Source of the DNA: Arthrobacter sp. FW306-2-2C-D06B
GTDB taxonomy: Bacteria > Actinomycetota > Actinomycetes > Actinomycetales > Micrococcaceae
DNA length: 64,000 nt
Direction: 5' to 3'
Assembly: GCF_021789175.1 (NCBI RefSeq)
Contig: NZ_CP084560.1
Span: 2,666,001 to 2,730,000 of the forward strand
Shown here: piece by piece, positions 44,127 through 54,013 of the stretch
Numbering within the stretch: the first letter of the stretch is position 1
How the letters are laid out: each line of letters opens with the position of its first letter
Made by a program: the position numbers and the translations under genes
Notes under the pieces: generated by a model
What the model was told of the DNA's origin: nothing
The model's database searches: none
What the model saw: only the letters and a program-made list of their open reading frames with translations

Positions 44127-47100
44127 ATGCGTTGGATCATAGGCATCAGCCTCAAATTCAGGACGGTGGTTGTTGCGCTGGCCTGCGCGGTGATGCTGTT
44201 GGGCTCCGTACAGTTGAGCTCAGCGTCCATCGATGTCTTTCCGGAATTCGCGCCCCCGCGCGTGGAAATCCAGACGGCCTGCCTGGGTCTGACCGCCCAG
44301 GAAGTGGAAGAGCTGGTCAGCGTCCCGATCGAGGCATCCCTGAGCGGCATGCCCGGGCTGGATGAGCTGCGCTCCAAGTCCGTGCCCCAGCTGTCTTCGA
44401 TCGTGCTCGTCTTCAAGCAGGGCACAGATCTGCTGAACGCCCGTCAGGTGGTCTCTGAACGGATGGCGGCAGTGACCTCCGCCCTGCCCACCTGGGCGGC
44501 TCCGCCGGTCATGCTTCAGCCGTTGTCGTCGACGAGCCGCGTGATGAAGATCGGCATGACCTCCTCCAACCGGTCCCTCATCGAGATGTCCATGCTCTCC
44601 TACTGGACGATCCGGGCCCGGTTGCTCCGGGTGCCCGGGGTCGCCAACGTCGCCATCTGGGGTGAACGGCTCCAGATGCTGCAGGTCCAGGTGCAGCCTG
44701 ACCGGCTCAAGGCTGAAAACGTTTCGCTCAACCAGGTCATGGAAGTCACCGCCGGAGCCGTGGACGCCGGACTGCTGAAGTATTCCCCCGGCAGGTTCAT
44801 CGGCACGGGAGGCTTCATTGATAGTCCGAACCAAAGAATGGGCGTCCAGCATGTCCAGGCGGTCTCCAGCCCCGCGGACCTGGCACAGGTCACCATCAGG
44901 GAAAAGGACGGCGTCGCGCTTCACTTGGGCGACGTGGCCAAAGTCGTGGAGGACCACCAGCCGCTCATCGGTGACGCGGTCATCAACAACGGGCACGGGC
45001 TCATGCTCATCGTCGAGAAGCTCCCCTGGGGAAACACCCTCGATGTGACGAAGGGAGTTGAGGACGCCCTCCGCCAGCTCCAGCCAGGGTTGAGTGGAAT
45101 CACCTTCGACACCACCATCTTCCGTCCGGCGAGCTTCATCGAAGAGGCGATTTCCAACCTCAGCCTCGCGCTGCTCCTGGGCTGCCTGCTCGTCGTCATG
45201 ATCCTCGGCGCCTTCCTCTTCCAGTGGCGCACAGCGCTGATCAGTCTTGTGGCCATTCCGCTCTCCCTCCTGACGGCGGCGCTCGTGCTGTACTACACAG
45301 CGAGCTCCATCAACACCATGGTCCTGGCGGGTCTGGTTATCGCCGTGGGTGTCGTCGTCGACGACGCGATCATCGACGTCGAAAACATCATGCGCCGGCT
45401 CAGGCAACATCGGGCTCTAGGCAGCGAGGAACCAACGGCCTCGGTGGTGCTCAGGGCCTCCTTGGAAATGCGGAGTCCCATTGTCTACGCGACCTTGATC
45501 ATCGTCGTCGCGGCCGTTCCCATTTTCTTCCTGGACGGACTGACCGGCGTCTTTTTCCGGCCGCTGGCTGTCTCATATACCTTGGCGGTCCTCGCCTCGA
45601 TGCTGGTCGCGCTCACAGTGACACCGGCGCTGGCCCTGATTCTGCTCGGCACGGCGAACCTGGAGCAACGCGATCCTCCCTTGGTCCGGGTGCTCAAACG
45701 CGGATATCATGCCGCCTTGTCCCGGACCATGAACCGGCCGCGCTACGGCTATGCCGGTTTCGGCGCCGTCGCGCTGGCGGGTCTGGTGATCGCTCCCCTC
45801 CTGGGCCAGTCTTTGTTCCCCACCTTCAAGGAACGGGACTTCCTGATGCACTGGGTTTCAGAGCCCGGCACCTCGGCCGCCGAGGAATACCGCATCTCCC
45901 AAAGGGGCTGTGAGGAGCTCCTCAAGGTGCCCGGAGTCCTGAACTGCGGAACACACATCGGCCAGGCGTTCACCGCAGACGAGATCGTCGGCGTCAACGC
46001 CGGGGAAAACTGGATCAGCATCGACCGCCACGCTGACTACGAGAAGACGGTGGCAGCTGTCCAGGAGGTTGTCGACGGCTATCCGGGGCTGCACCGCGAC
46101 GTCCAGACCTACCTGAAAGAAAGAATCGAAGAGGTCCTGACCGGCTCCAGCGAACCAATCCTGGTCCGGGTCTACGGGGATGACCTCAACGTGCTTCGGG
46201 ATCAGGCCCAGAAGATCAAGTCCATTCTTGACCACATCCAAGGCACCAATGAGCCCCATGTTTCCCTGGAAGTCGAGGTGCCGCAGATCACGGTCAAGGT
46301 GGATCTTGCCGCGGCGCAAAAGTACGGGCTGAAACCCGGCGACGTCAGGCGGGCAGCCGCGACACTCGTGGCCGGGGAAGAGGTAGGCGACGTCTTCCGG
46401 GACGGACGTGCCTATGACGTCCAAGTCTGGAGCACACCGGAGACCCGCGCCAGCGTCACCAGCATCGAAGACCTGCCGATCGACACCCCCGGCGGACAGC
46501 GCGTCCGGCTGGCCGACGTCGCCGCTGTCAGTGTGCAAGCGACACCCAACCTCATTGACCGTACGAACGGATCCCGCCGCGTTGAGGTCGGTTCCTTCAT
46601 CGATCAGGGGGCTGACCTCGGGACAGTTGTCCGCACGCTGCAGGATCGCCTCGAAGAGATGAACCTGCCGCCTGGTTACAGTGTCCAACTCCTGGGTGAG
46701 TACACGGAACGCCAGGCGGCCACCGAACGCCTGACGATCTTCGCCACAGCGGCCCTTGCCCTGATTTTCCTGTTCATGCAGGCATCGTTCCGAAGCTGGC
46801 GGCTGGCCCTACTCGCGCTGCTGACGCTCCCGATAGCCCTGGTCGGCGGAGTGTTCGCCGCCTACGTCACCGGCGGGGTACTCTCGCTTGGCTCACTCGT
46901 CGGGTTCCTCACGGTCATGGGCATCGCAGCCCGCAACGGAATCCTGCTCATCAGCCACTGCCAGCATCTGGAAAGGAACGAGGACGAAGCCTTCGGCCGC
47001 GCGCTCGTGATGCGCGGAGCTGCGGAACGGCTTTCCCCGATCCTCATGACCACCTTGGCTACCGGACTTGCCCTCGTGCCCTTGGTAGTCATGGGCAATA

Positions 47101-47321
47101 TCCCGGGCCATGAAATCGAACACCCTATGGCCGTGGTCATTCTGGGCGGGCTCGTCACGTCCACACTGCTCAATTTGTTCATTGTTCCTTCGCTCTACCT
47201 CCGCTTCGCAAAAGCAGCGTCTACCCCGAGCGGATCTTCACGTGTGGCGCGTCCGGGATTAACGTTCCTTTTCCGGAGATTCAGGCGGACGGTTCGTTCC
47301 CGAGCGCAGGAAACTAGTTAG
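44127..47321 (+). CDS. RND-family efflux permease B (canonical relay)
   Basis: A 1064-residue RND permease, paralogous to permease A over its full length (FPEFAPPRVEIQTACLGLTA, MLQPLSSTSRVMKIG). Helix 4 has the full Asp412-Asp413 relay in VVVDDAIIDVENI, and helix 10 has Arg936-Asn937 in GIAARNGILLISH. It starts 1 bp after the adaptor-like stop. The group exports metals or small organic compounds using the proton gradient. With permease A and the lipoprotein it forms a three-gene operon. No regulator is adjacent. Confidence 0.93.
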   Translation: MRWIIGISLKFRTVVVALACAVMLLGSVQLSSASIDVFPEFAPPRVEIQTACLGLTAQEVEELVSVPIEASLSGMPGLDELRSKSVPQLSSIVLVFKQGTDLLNARQVVSERMAAVTSALPTWAAPPVMLQPLSSTSRVMKIGMTSSNRSLIEMSMLSYWTIRARLLRVPGVANVAIWGERLQMLQVQVQPDRLKAENVSLNQVMEVTAGAVDAGLLKYSPGRFIGTGGFIDSPNQRMGVQHVQAVSSPADLAQVTIREKDGVALHLGDVAKVVEDHQPLIGDAVINNGHGLMLIVEKLPWGNTLDVTKGVEDALRQLQPGLSGITFDTTIFRPASFIEEAISNLSLALLLGCLLVVMILGAFLFQWRTALISLVAIPLSLLTAALVLYYTASSINTMVLAGLVIAVGVVVDDAIIDVENIMRRLRQHRALGSEEPTASVVLRASLEMRSPIVYATLIIVVAAVPIFFLDGLTGVFFRPLAVSYTLAVLASMLVALTVTPALALILLGTANLEQRDPPLVRVLKRGYHAALSRTMNRPRYGYAGFGAVALAGLVIAPLLGQSLFPTFKERDFLMHWVSEPGTSAAEEYRISQRGCEELLKVPGVLNCGTHIGQAFTADEIVGVNAGENWISIDRHADYEKTVAAVQEVVDGYPGLHRDVQTYLKERIEEVLTGSSEPILVRVYGDDLNVLRDQAQKIKSILDHIQGTNEPHVSLEVEVPQITVKVDLAAAQKYGLKPGDVRRAAATLVAGEEVGDVFRDGRAYDVQVWSTPETRASVTSIEDLPIDTPGGQRVRLADVAAVSVQATPNLIDRTNGSRRVEVGSFIDQGADLGTVVRTLQDRLEEMNLPPGYSVQLLGEYTERQAATERLTIFATAALALIFLFMQASFRSWRLALLALLTLPIALVGGVFAAYVTGGVLSLGSLVGFLTVMGIAARNGILLISHCQHLERNEDEAFGRALVMRGAAERLSPILMTTLATGLALVPLVVMGNIPGHEIEHPMAVVILGGLVTSTLLNLFIVPSLYLRFAKAASTPSGSSRVARPGLTFLFRRFRRTVRSRAQETS

Positions 47322-47350
47322 TCAAGGGTGTCCGCCTCGCGAACGCGCCC

Positions 47351-47400
47351 AGCGGCGCCAAGCGGCGCCCAGCGGCGCCCAGCGGCGCCCAGCGGCGCCA
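47351..47400. repeat. five tandem 10-bp units, AGCGGCGCCM
   Basis: Five consecutive decamers read AGCGGCGCC followed by C or A. Each contains the palindrome GGCGCC. They lie in the 116-bp gap between the RND operon and the DUF222 gene, 38 bp before the latter's start. There is no T-run to make it a standard terminator. Confidence 0.85.
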
Positions 47401-47437
47401 AGATTAAATTGTCGGCGCCTCCTGCGATGCTGTGGGT

Positions 47438-49093
47438 ATGGATGGAAGGACAGCCTGGGCCGTGGACAACGGTGCCGACAGCAGGGCGGCCGTGGCGGCC
47501 GTTGCCGCGTCCGTTGCCGCGCTGACCGGCCTCGCCGGCGGCGCTGGTTCCTCCGAAAACACCCATCCGCTCCATGACTCCGATCCGCTGCGGGCTCTGG
47601 CGGATGGTTGCCTGGACGGCCTCGCCGAAATCGCCCGGCTGGAAGCCCGGACCGCCGCGCTGAAAGCGAAACTCGCAGCGGACTACGCCCGGGCGGCCAG
47701 GGCCCTGACGCCACCGGCCGCCTCACCGCAGGAAGCCACCGCCCACGAGCTCTCCCTCATCGCCGAGGTCGCCTGCATCCTGACCGTCAGCGAACGCACC
47801 GCCGGCGCCCTCCTGGCCGCATCCCGGTCCCTGACCACGGGCCTGCCCCTGACCCTGGCCGCCCTGCAGTCCGGGACGATCTCCTGGCAGCACGCCCGGA
47901 TCATCATCGAGGAAACCGACGGCCTGGACCCCGCCGCAGCAGCGGCCCTGGAAGCGCACTTCCTGGACCCCGACGCACCCAACCCCGCCCGCGGCTGCCC
48001 GGCCGGAGACCTCGTCCCCTCCCGGTTCCGGGCCACAGCACGCACCTGGCGCGAACGCCACCACCCCGTCAGCATCGAAGAACGCCACACCGCCAAATCC
48101 GCGGACCGGAGGGTCGAATACCTCCCGGACCGCGACGGCATGGCCTGGCTCTCCGCCCACCTCCCCGCCGACACCGCAGCAGGGATCTGGGACCGCACCA
48201 CCGCCGCCGCCCGCGCCCTCCAAGGCCCCGCCGAGACCCGGACCCTCGCCCAGCTCCGCGCCGACCTCACCGCCACCTGGCTCCTCACCAACACCGGCGG
48301 TGCAACCCCCGACGGCGGTGTGCCGGGCGTTGTGCCCGACGGCGGCGTGGAACCGGACCGGGCGGGGCGTGTTCCGTCCCCCAGGGCGCAGGTCCTAGTC
48401 ACCGTCCCGGTCCTGTCCCTCATCGGCGCCACCGAGGAACCGGCCATGCTCGACGGATACGGCCCGATCCCGCCCTCCATGGCCCGGCGCCTCATCGCCG
48501 ACGGCGCCGATTCCTTCCACCGCGTCCTGACCGACCCCCGCGACGGCGCCCCGCTGGAAATCGGACGCACCAGCTACCGCCTCACCAAAGCCATGCGCCA
48601 ATGGCTGCGGCTCCGCGACGGCAAATGCCCCTTCCCCGGCTGCAACAACCACTCCCTGGACAACGACGCAGACCACCTCCTGGCCTGGGCCGACGGCGGC
48701 ACCACCGGCATCACCAACCTGGCCCAGCCCTGCCCCAAACACCACCGCCTCAAACACCGCACCGCATGGACCCCCACCCCGGCCAGCAAAAACCACCCAC
48801 CCGGGTGGACATCACCATCCCACCGGCACTACCCCAGCGAACACCAGGACTGGGAACCACCCCACTGGCCACACCACATACCGATCACGGACACGGACGC
48901 AGGCACCCCACCGGACCAAGACCTGCCCGGGAATCCCGAACCGGAACTGCCCCCGGATCCCTTCCCGGACTGGTACGCCTTCACAGCCGCGCACCCATGG
49001 CCCGACGACGACGACAAGGACGCCGACGCACCGGACTGGCCGGTGCCCGTGAACGACCCCTTCCCGGAATGCGGCGCGTTCCACGGCACCTGA
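47438..49093 (+). CDS. DUF222 / HNH endonuclease (13E12-type) protein
   Basis: A 551-residue protein. The N-terminal DUF222 helical region has LADGCLDGLAEIARLEAR and SERTAGALLAASRSL. The C-terminal HNH domain has CPFPGCNNHSLDNDADHLLAWADGGTTGITNLAQPCPKHH, shown here only for its Cys-Cys, DH and N-H spacing. A Pro/Asp-rich tail follows. These proteins are abundant in actinobacteria and are related to the REP13E12 family. They are often multicopy, and their role as nucleases is presumed. Confidence 0.9.
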   Translation: MDGRTAWAVDNGADSRAAVAAVAASVAALTGLAGGAGSSENTHPLHDSDPLRALADGCLDGLAEIARLEARTAALKAKLAADYARAARALTPPAASPQEATAHELSLIAEVACILTVSERTAGALLAASRSLTTGLPLTLAALQSGTISWQHARIIIEETDGLDPAAAAALEAHFLDPDAPNPARGCPAGDLVPSRFRATARTWRERHHPVSIEERHTAKSADRRVEYLPDRDGMAWLSAHLPADTAAGIWDRTTAAARALQGPAETRTLAQLRADLTATWLLTNTGGATPDGGVPGVVPDGGVEPDRAGRVPSPRAQVLVTVPVLSLIGATEEPAMLDGYGPIPPSMARRLIADGADSFHRVLTDPRDGAPLEIGRTSYRLTKAMRQWLRLRDGKCPFPGCNNHSLDNDADHLLAWADGGTTGITNLAQPCPKHHRLKHRTAWTPTPASKNHPPGWTSPSHRHYPSEHQDWEPPHWPHHIPITDTDAGTPPDQDLPGNPEPELPPDPFPDWYAFTAAHPWPDDDDKDADAPDWPVPVNDPFPECGAFHGT

Positions 49094-49210
49094 TCGACAG
49101 AACCTCGGAAAAGGGACACAGGCCCCGCCCCTGAACGCCCTCGTAAACGGCGCAGCACAGGCGCGCCTGCTAGTAGGCTCGACCCCACAAGTGATCAACA
49201 GGAGGCTATG

Positions 49211-49882
49211 GTGACCGAGACGACCGTGCACGAGATAGTCGCAGAGCTGGCCGCGCTCGAGGATCCTAGAGCCCGCGAGGTGAATGAGAAACACGGCGAC
49301 GATCACGGTGTTAACCTCGGCAAACTGCGCGCGCTCGCGAAGCGGTTGAAGACGCAGCAGGAACTCGCACACCAGCTCTGGGCGACGGGTGACACGTCAG
49401 CGAGACTGCTGGCGATCCTGATCTGCCGTCCGAAGGCGTTCGAGCACGACGAGCTGGACGCCATGTTGCGGCAGGCGCGCACTCCGAAGGTTCACGACTG
49501 GCTCGTGAACTACGTGGTGAAGAAGAACCCGCACTGCGAGGACCTGCGCCTTGCCTGGTTCGCCGATCCGGATCCAGTGGTCGCGAGTGCCGGCTGGGCA
49601 CTGACCACTGAACGCGCGGCCAAGAATCCCGAGGGCCTGAACCTCGCAGGATTGCTCGATGTCATTGAGGCGGAGATGAAAGACGCCCCGGACCGCCTGC
49701 AATGGGCCATGAACCACTGCCTGGCCCAGATCGGGATCGAACACGCCGAGCACCGCGTCCGCGCCGTCGACATCGGTGAGCGCCTGGGGGTGCTCAAGGA
49801 TTACCCGACTCCCCCGAACTGCACCTCTCCGTTCGCGCCCATCTGGATCACTGAAATGGTTCGCCGAAAGGACGGTGAGTAG
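49211..49882 (+). CDS. second AlkD-like/HEAT-repeat protein
   Basis: A 223-residue helical protein with LGKLRALAKRLKTQQELAHQLWATGD, KVHDWLVNYVVKKNPHCEDLR, WFADPDPVVASAGWALTTER and a late Asn-His-Cys (MNHCLAQIGIE). It resembles the DNA-alkylation-repeat family but is distinct from the 33216 gene. I used the GTG at 49211, 5 bp after AGGAGG; the ATG at 49208 is only 2 bp from it. Its end overlaps the ppgK pseudogene by 35 bp. Confidence 0.75.
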   Translation: MTETTVHEIVAELAALEDPRAREVNEKHGDDHGVNLGKLRALAKRLKTQQELAHQLWATGDTSARLLAILICRPKAFEHDELDAMLRQARTPKVHDWLVNYVVKKNPHCEDLRLAWFADPDPVVASAGWALTTERAAKNPEGLNLAGLLDVIEAEMKDAPDRLQWAMNHCLAQIGIEHAEHRVRAVDIGERLGVLKDYPTPPNCTSPFAPIWITEMVRRKDGE

Positions 49883-50659
49883 GCGAGGTTGATGCTGCCT
49901 GAATGCTGGCCCCTACGATGCCAGCATCGTTTCTGAGCTTCGCCGGGACGACTGGAGCCCTCAACGTGAGGAGAGGCAGGTAGTCATCGGTTCTTTGGGA
50001 GATGCCTCCGCCAACAATGATGAGTTCGGGCGAGAACATGAACTCAAGCTCAGAAAGGTAGCGTTGCAAGCGAACGCTGTATTCTTGCCAGCCCAATCCG
50101 TCGCGTTCACGGGCGACGGCGGATGCTCGGGTTTCAGCGTCGTAGCCATCGATGGAAATGTGGCCGAGCTCTACATTGGGCACGACGTTTCCGTCGAAAA
50201 TCAGGGCTGATCCGATCCCTGTGCCCAAGGTAATGACCAAAACAGTGCCGCTTGTTCCCTTGCCGGCGCCGTAGCGGGCTTCCGCGAGTCCTGCAGCGTC
50301 GGCGTCGTTCAGGACGGCGACGGGCCGCCGAATGCGATCGAGAAGTGGGTGCCGATGTCGAAATCGATGAAGGTCCTGTCCATATTTGCCGCAGATCGGG
50401 ACGTGCCCTGCTGGACGATGCCCGGAAAGGTAACTCCAACGGTTGAATCAAGTCCCGCTTCGCTTCCTGCGGTGAGTTCGTCCACAAGCTGCCGAACGAC
50501 ATCTGCGACAGACTCTGGATCCGCTGGTCGGGGCGTGGCTAGACGAACGCAGCTTCCCAGGATTTCGCCCATTTCGAGGTTGACGATCCCGCCCTTGACG
50601 CCGGTGCCACCGATGTCGACGCCAATGAAATGGCCCGCTCTTGTCATGTTTACAGGCAT
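49848..50659 (-). pseudogene. ppgK: polyphosphate glucokinase-like ROK kinase, frameshifted
   Basis: Two reading frames together give one full ROK kinase. The first (from ATG 50659) has FIGVDIGGTGVKGG and TVGVTFPGIVQQGT and runs to GTHFS, then shifts. The second gives RPVAVLNDADAAGLAEARYG, LVITLGTGIGSALI and PELIIVGGGISQRTDDYLP. The break is near 50335-50345. The C-terminal pattern matches actinobacterial polyphosphate/ATP glucokinases. It is the last gene of the saccharide operon and could phosphorylate released glucose. The shift may be a true mutation, a programmed event or a sequencing error. Confidence 0.82.
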
Positions 50660-50722
50660 GTTGGTCCGATTCTTTGATCTCTTAGGGGGCCCAGCTTGTT
50701 ATCGCTGCTGCCGTTATGGTGC

Positions 50723-51721
50723 TCAAGGCCTGCTGTGGCAGCTATCGACCTTTCGAGGGTCACGTTCGATGACGGGTTCGAGGATTTCATCGATCTCCTT
50801 CAGGAGTGCGTCCTCCAGCGTCAGCCCGGCGGCCTTTGCGTTTTCCTTGATCTGTTCTGGCTTCGAGGCCCCGACGACGGCAGTCGATACATTCGGGTTC
50901 TGAAGCACCCATGCCAGGGCGAGGGTTCCTAGCGGAAGCCCCACGCTTGCTGCCAGGGGCCGAAGGCGTTGGACCGTTGTGAGAACCTCATCGCCAAGCC
51001 ACCTGGCCATCGTGTCCTTGCCTCCGTTTTGGTCGGTGGCGCGGGAACCGGCAGGGGCGCCCTTTCCTGGTGAATATTTTCCAGTCAACACTCCTTGGGC
51101 AAGCGGCGACCACACGATCTGGCTTATCCCGAGCTCTTCGCAGGCCGGGATGATTTCTGGTTCAACAACCCTCCACAGCATGTTGTACTGGGGTTGGTTG
51201 GAGACCAGCTCGATGTTGAGTTCTTTTGCCAAAGCCGCGGCTGACCGAATCTCATCCACCGTCCATTCGGAGACGCCGATGTAGTGGGCCTTCCCCGCGC
51301 GCACGATGTCAGCAAAAGCCCGCATCGTTTCCTCAAGGGGTGTTTCGTAGTCGAAGCGGTGTGCCTGGTACAGGTCTACGTAGTCGGTTTTGAGCCTGCG
51401 GAGACTTCCATGGATCGCCTCCATGATGTGCTTCCGAGAGAGTCCGCGATCGTTCTTTCCGGGCCCAGTGGGGAAATACACCTTGGTGAGGATCTCCACA
51501 CTTTCGCGCCGAACCCCGGAAAGCGCCCAACCGAGGGCGGCTTCTGCACGCGTCTCGGCGTACGCATCGGCGGTGTCGAAGGTGCTGATGCCGGCGTCGA
51601 GCGCAGCATGCACGCACTGTGCTGCGGTGTCGTCCTCGATTTGCGATCCGTGCGTTAGCCAGTTGCCGTAGGCGATCTCGCTGACATACATGCCGCTTCG
51701 GCCAAGTTTTCTGTATTCCAA
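50723..51721 (-). CDS. aldo/keto reductase (Kv-beta/AKR6-like)
   Basis: A 332-residue TIM-barrel oxidoreductase. It has FDTADAYAETRAEAALG (catalytic Asp/Tyr region), ILTKVYFPTGPG (catalytic Lys), DYVDLYQAHRFDYETPLEETM, and NADPH-binding SPLAQGVLTGKYSPG and VVGASKPEQIKEN. It resembles Kv-beta-like sugar/aldehyde reductases. It is in the middle of the minus-strand saccharide operon, 39 bp after the GH31 stop, and may act on a sugar released there. Confidence 0.88.
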   Translation of the reverse strand: MEYRKLGRSGMYVSEIAYGNWLTHGSQIEDDTAAQCVHAALDAGISTFDTADAYAETRAEAALGWALSGVRRESVEILTKVYFPTGPGKNDRGLSRKHIMEAIHGSLRRLKTDYVDLYQAHRFDYETPLEETMRAFADIVRAGKAHYIGVSEWTVDEIRSAAALAKELNIELVSNQPQYNMLWRVVEPEIIPACEELGISQIVWSPLAQGVLTGKYSPGKGAPAGSRATDQNGGKDTMARWLGDEVLTTVQRLRPLAASVGLPLGTLALAWVLQNPNVSTAVVGASKPEQIKENAKAAGLTLEDALLKEIDEILEPVIERDPRKVDSCHSRP

Positions 51722-51760
51722 GGATTTCCTTCGGGGTAGCTGGTCCTGTTCAGTTCTTGA

Positions 51761-54013
51761 TTACGCCGTCGGAAGGAAAACGTCCTTCATCTCGTTCCAG
51801 GCTTCCGCCCTGACGAAGACAGGAACACGGTTCAGGGGCGCGGATACCTCGACCGTTCGCTGGCCGGCGTATTTTTCCGCCGTCCAGGCGTCGACCCAGT
51901 TGCCGCCGGGAAGGTACGCCGTCCAGGTGCGGACCGCCTCATCGGTGACGGGAACAACAAGTAGGTCCTCACCGAGCATCCATTGCAAGGGGTGCTTCCA
52001 TACCTCTTCGTCTTTGACGTGGTCGAAGTACAGCGGGCGCATGAGGGGGGCTCCGGTGTCGATAGCCTTCCGCGCTTGCTCAGCCAGGTAGGGAATGAGG
52101 CGTTCGCGCAGCTCTACGAGTTCCCGGAAAACAGGAATGACAGTCTGATCCCCGGTTCTTTCCTGAATGTTCCAGGGAGTGCGATCCCTCGATGGCATCC
52201 GGTGGTGGTTGAACTCGGAGTGATACTGCATGATGGGCACGAATACTGCTGCGGCGGCCGACCGCAGGTATAGTTCCGCGCTCGGGACGTCTCCAGAGAA
52301 GCCCGCGAAGTCCCAACCCCAGTACAAGACTCCGCATGCTGACGCGGAGAGTCCGGCAAACAGGGACCAACGGAATGCATCCCATGTGGAATTCTCATCC
52401 CCGGCCCAGAATGCCCCGTGTGCCTGGGAACCGGTGAATCCGGCGCGGCTGAAGGTGACGGGGGCCTTGCCTGCGGATTCAAGAAGGTCACCGTAGGCCT
52501 TGGCGTACACGACCGGGAAGAGGTTGTTTCCTTCGTCTCCGCGCATTCCGTTCAGGTACTGGAGCTCTTCGCCCCAAGCGTGTTCTCCGCCGTCGGTCTT
52601 GAATCCGTCGATGCCGATTTCTTCGACGAGATAGCGTCGCTTCTCCGTCCACCATCGGGCGGCCTCCGGATCGGTCAGGTCCGGCATCAGGCTGAGCGGG
52701 AACCACCACCCTCGGTTACGGTATGGACGCAGGCTGCCGTCCGGGGCCTCCTCACGGATGAGCCGACCGTCACGAATCGCGGCTTCCGCGTCGAACCGGG
52801 CCTGTCCTTGTGGGTGTGGTCGCATTTTGATAAGCGGAATCTGCCACAGAACCACGCGGATGTCCCGGGCATGAAGGTCATCGACCATAGCCTTCGGATC
52901 CGGCCAGGCACCATGCTCCGGGAAGGTGAAGTCGCTGAGATGGTGCGGTGAACCGTCGGGATTCGGCTCGTATTCAGCGTCGCGGAATGCCGTGAACGTA
53001 GACTCGTCGCTCCACGCTTCGACGACGACGGACCCGACCGGAATCCCGGTGTCCCGGTGCCGATCCATCTGTCGCATGACTTCCGCCTGGGTATTCCACT
53101 CGTTTCCGCTCGCCCAAAGCTTGAATACCCAGTCCGGAAGCTCCTTGGCGCTGCCGGCGACGGACAGGAAGGACTTCAGGACCGCCGTCGGAGTTCCTTC
53201 GAAGAACCTCAGGTTCAGAAGAGTGTCCCCGTTCAGGGGTTCGGGGCCGACTTCGGCTTCAATGACCAAGCGGTGTTCGTCGGAGGCACCGACGTCGTAC
53301 CACGTACGTCGGGACGTTTCGACGTGAAATCCCCAGCCATCCCCGCCTACTACATGGGCAAATGGCATCGGCAAGTAGGTTTTCCGCTTCGCTCCTTGGC
53401 TCTTGTATTGCTCGAAAACGACCGCGTCCAGCTTGGACCCCCGGTGGTCGAGGGCATCAAAACGTTCTCCAAAGCCGGTGACACGCTCATTCAAGGCCAA
53501 CGGGAGTGCGAAACGAACACGCAAAGGCCGGACACCGTCATGCAGTACCTCAACGGAGTCGGCGATCATGCGGTCAGCTCCAATGACGTTAACAGCCTGG
53601 CTGGTGGGCGCCCAGGTGGCGGCACTATAGCTGAACCACTGCGTCTTTTGAGTTCCTCCACTTGGGGTCTGCGCCGTGAAGCGGTATTTGTATGTTGTCT
53701 GGGGCTCCGCCGGCGCGAGGGTTACCTGCCAGCCGCTCGCCGAACGGGCGAGTTTGGCTTGGGCGGATGCTAGGTGGCCGCCGTCGATGACCTGTCCGCG
53801 GGATGCCGCCGGTACCCGTTCGAGGGTCTCGGTCAGTTTCGTGACAGCGCCGTCGCGACCGGTGACTTCGAGTTCGCAGATCACCTCGGTCAGTTCCGGG
53901 GAGGTTCGAACGCCCAGGGTGACGGGCTCCCCCGCGACAGGATGGGACGGGCTGCGCTGATCGGTATCGTCCACATACGGGTGGCCGGAACCGAATGGCT
54001 TGTGGCGGATCAT
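51761..54013 (-). CDS. glycoside hydrolase family 31 (alpha-glucosidase-type)
   Basis: A 750-residue GH31 enzyme without a signal peptide, so cytoplasmic. It has an N-terminal beta-domain, then the catalytic barrel: nucleophile in GFKTDGGEHAWGEE (Asp474), acid/base in GAFWAGDENSTWDAFRWS (Asp539) and YWGWDFAGFSGDVPSAELY near the end. The usual C-terminal beta-domains follow. GH31 enzymes cleave alpha-linked glucose, xylose, galactose or sulfoquinovose; the exact sugar is not resolved here. It overlaps the GH15-like gene by 4 bp. Confidence 0.9.
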   Translation of the reverse strand: MIRHKPFGSGHPYVDDTDQRSPSHPVAGEPVTLGVRTSPELTEVICELEVTGRDGAVTKLTETLERVPAASRGQVIDGGHLASAQAKLARSASGWQVTLAPAEPQTTYKYRFTAQTPSGGTQKTQWFSYSAATWAPTSQAVNVIGADRMIADSVEVLHDGVRPLRVRFALPLALNERVTGFGERFDALDHRGSKLDAVVFEQYKSQGAKRKTYLPMPFAHVVGGDGWGFHVETSRRTWYDVGASDEHRLVIEAEVGPEPLNGDTLLNLRFFEGTPTAVLKSFLSVAGSAKELPDWVFKLWASGNEWNTQAEVMRQMDRHRDTGIPVGSVVVEAWSDESTFTAFRDAEYEPNPDGSPHHLSDFTFPEHGAWPDPKAMVDDLHARDIRVVLWQIPLIKMRPHPQGQARFDAEAAIRDGRLIREEAPDGSLRPYRNRGWWFPLSLMPDLTDPEAARWWTEKRRYLVEEIGIDGFKTDGGEHAWGEELQYLNGMRGDEGNNLFPVVYAKAYGDLLESAGKAPVTFSRAGFTGSQAHGAFWAGDENSTWDAFRWSLFAGLSASACGVLYWGWDFAGFSGDVPSAELYLRSAAAAVFVPIMQYHSEFNHHRMPSRDRTPWNIQERTGDQTVIPVFRELVELRERLIPYLAEQARKAIDTGAPLMRPLYFDHVKDEEVWKHPLQWMLGEDLLVVPVTDEAVRTWTAYLPGGNWVDAWTAEKYAGQRTVEVSAPLNRVPVFVRAEAWNEMKDVFLPTA

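Noticed and set aside
47351..47400. CRISPR array
   Set aside because: The units are 10 bp with no spacers, so this is a simple tandem repeat.
47438..49093. DUF222/HNH gene as a homing element or transposase
   Set aside because: No terminal inverted repeats or target duplications were seen around it. The family is commonly chromosomal in actinobacteria.
47608..49134. 508-aa plus-strand frame rich in Arg, Pro and His
   Set aside because: It is an out-of-frame shadow of the DUF222/HNH gene.
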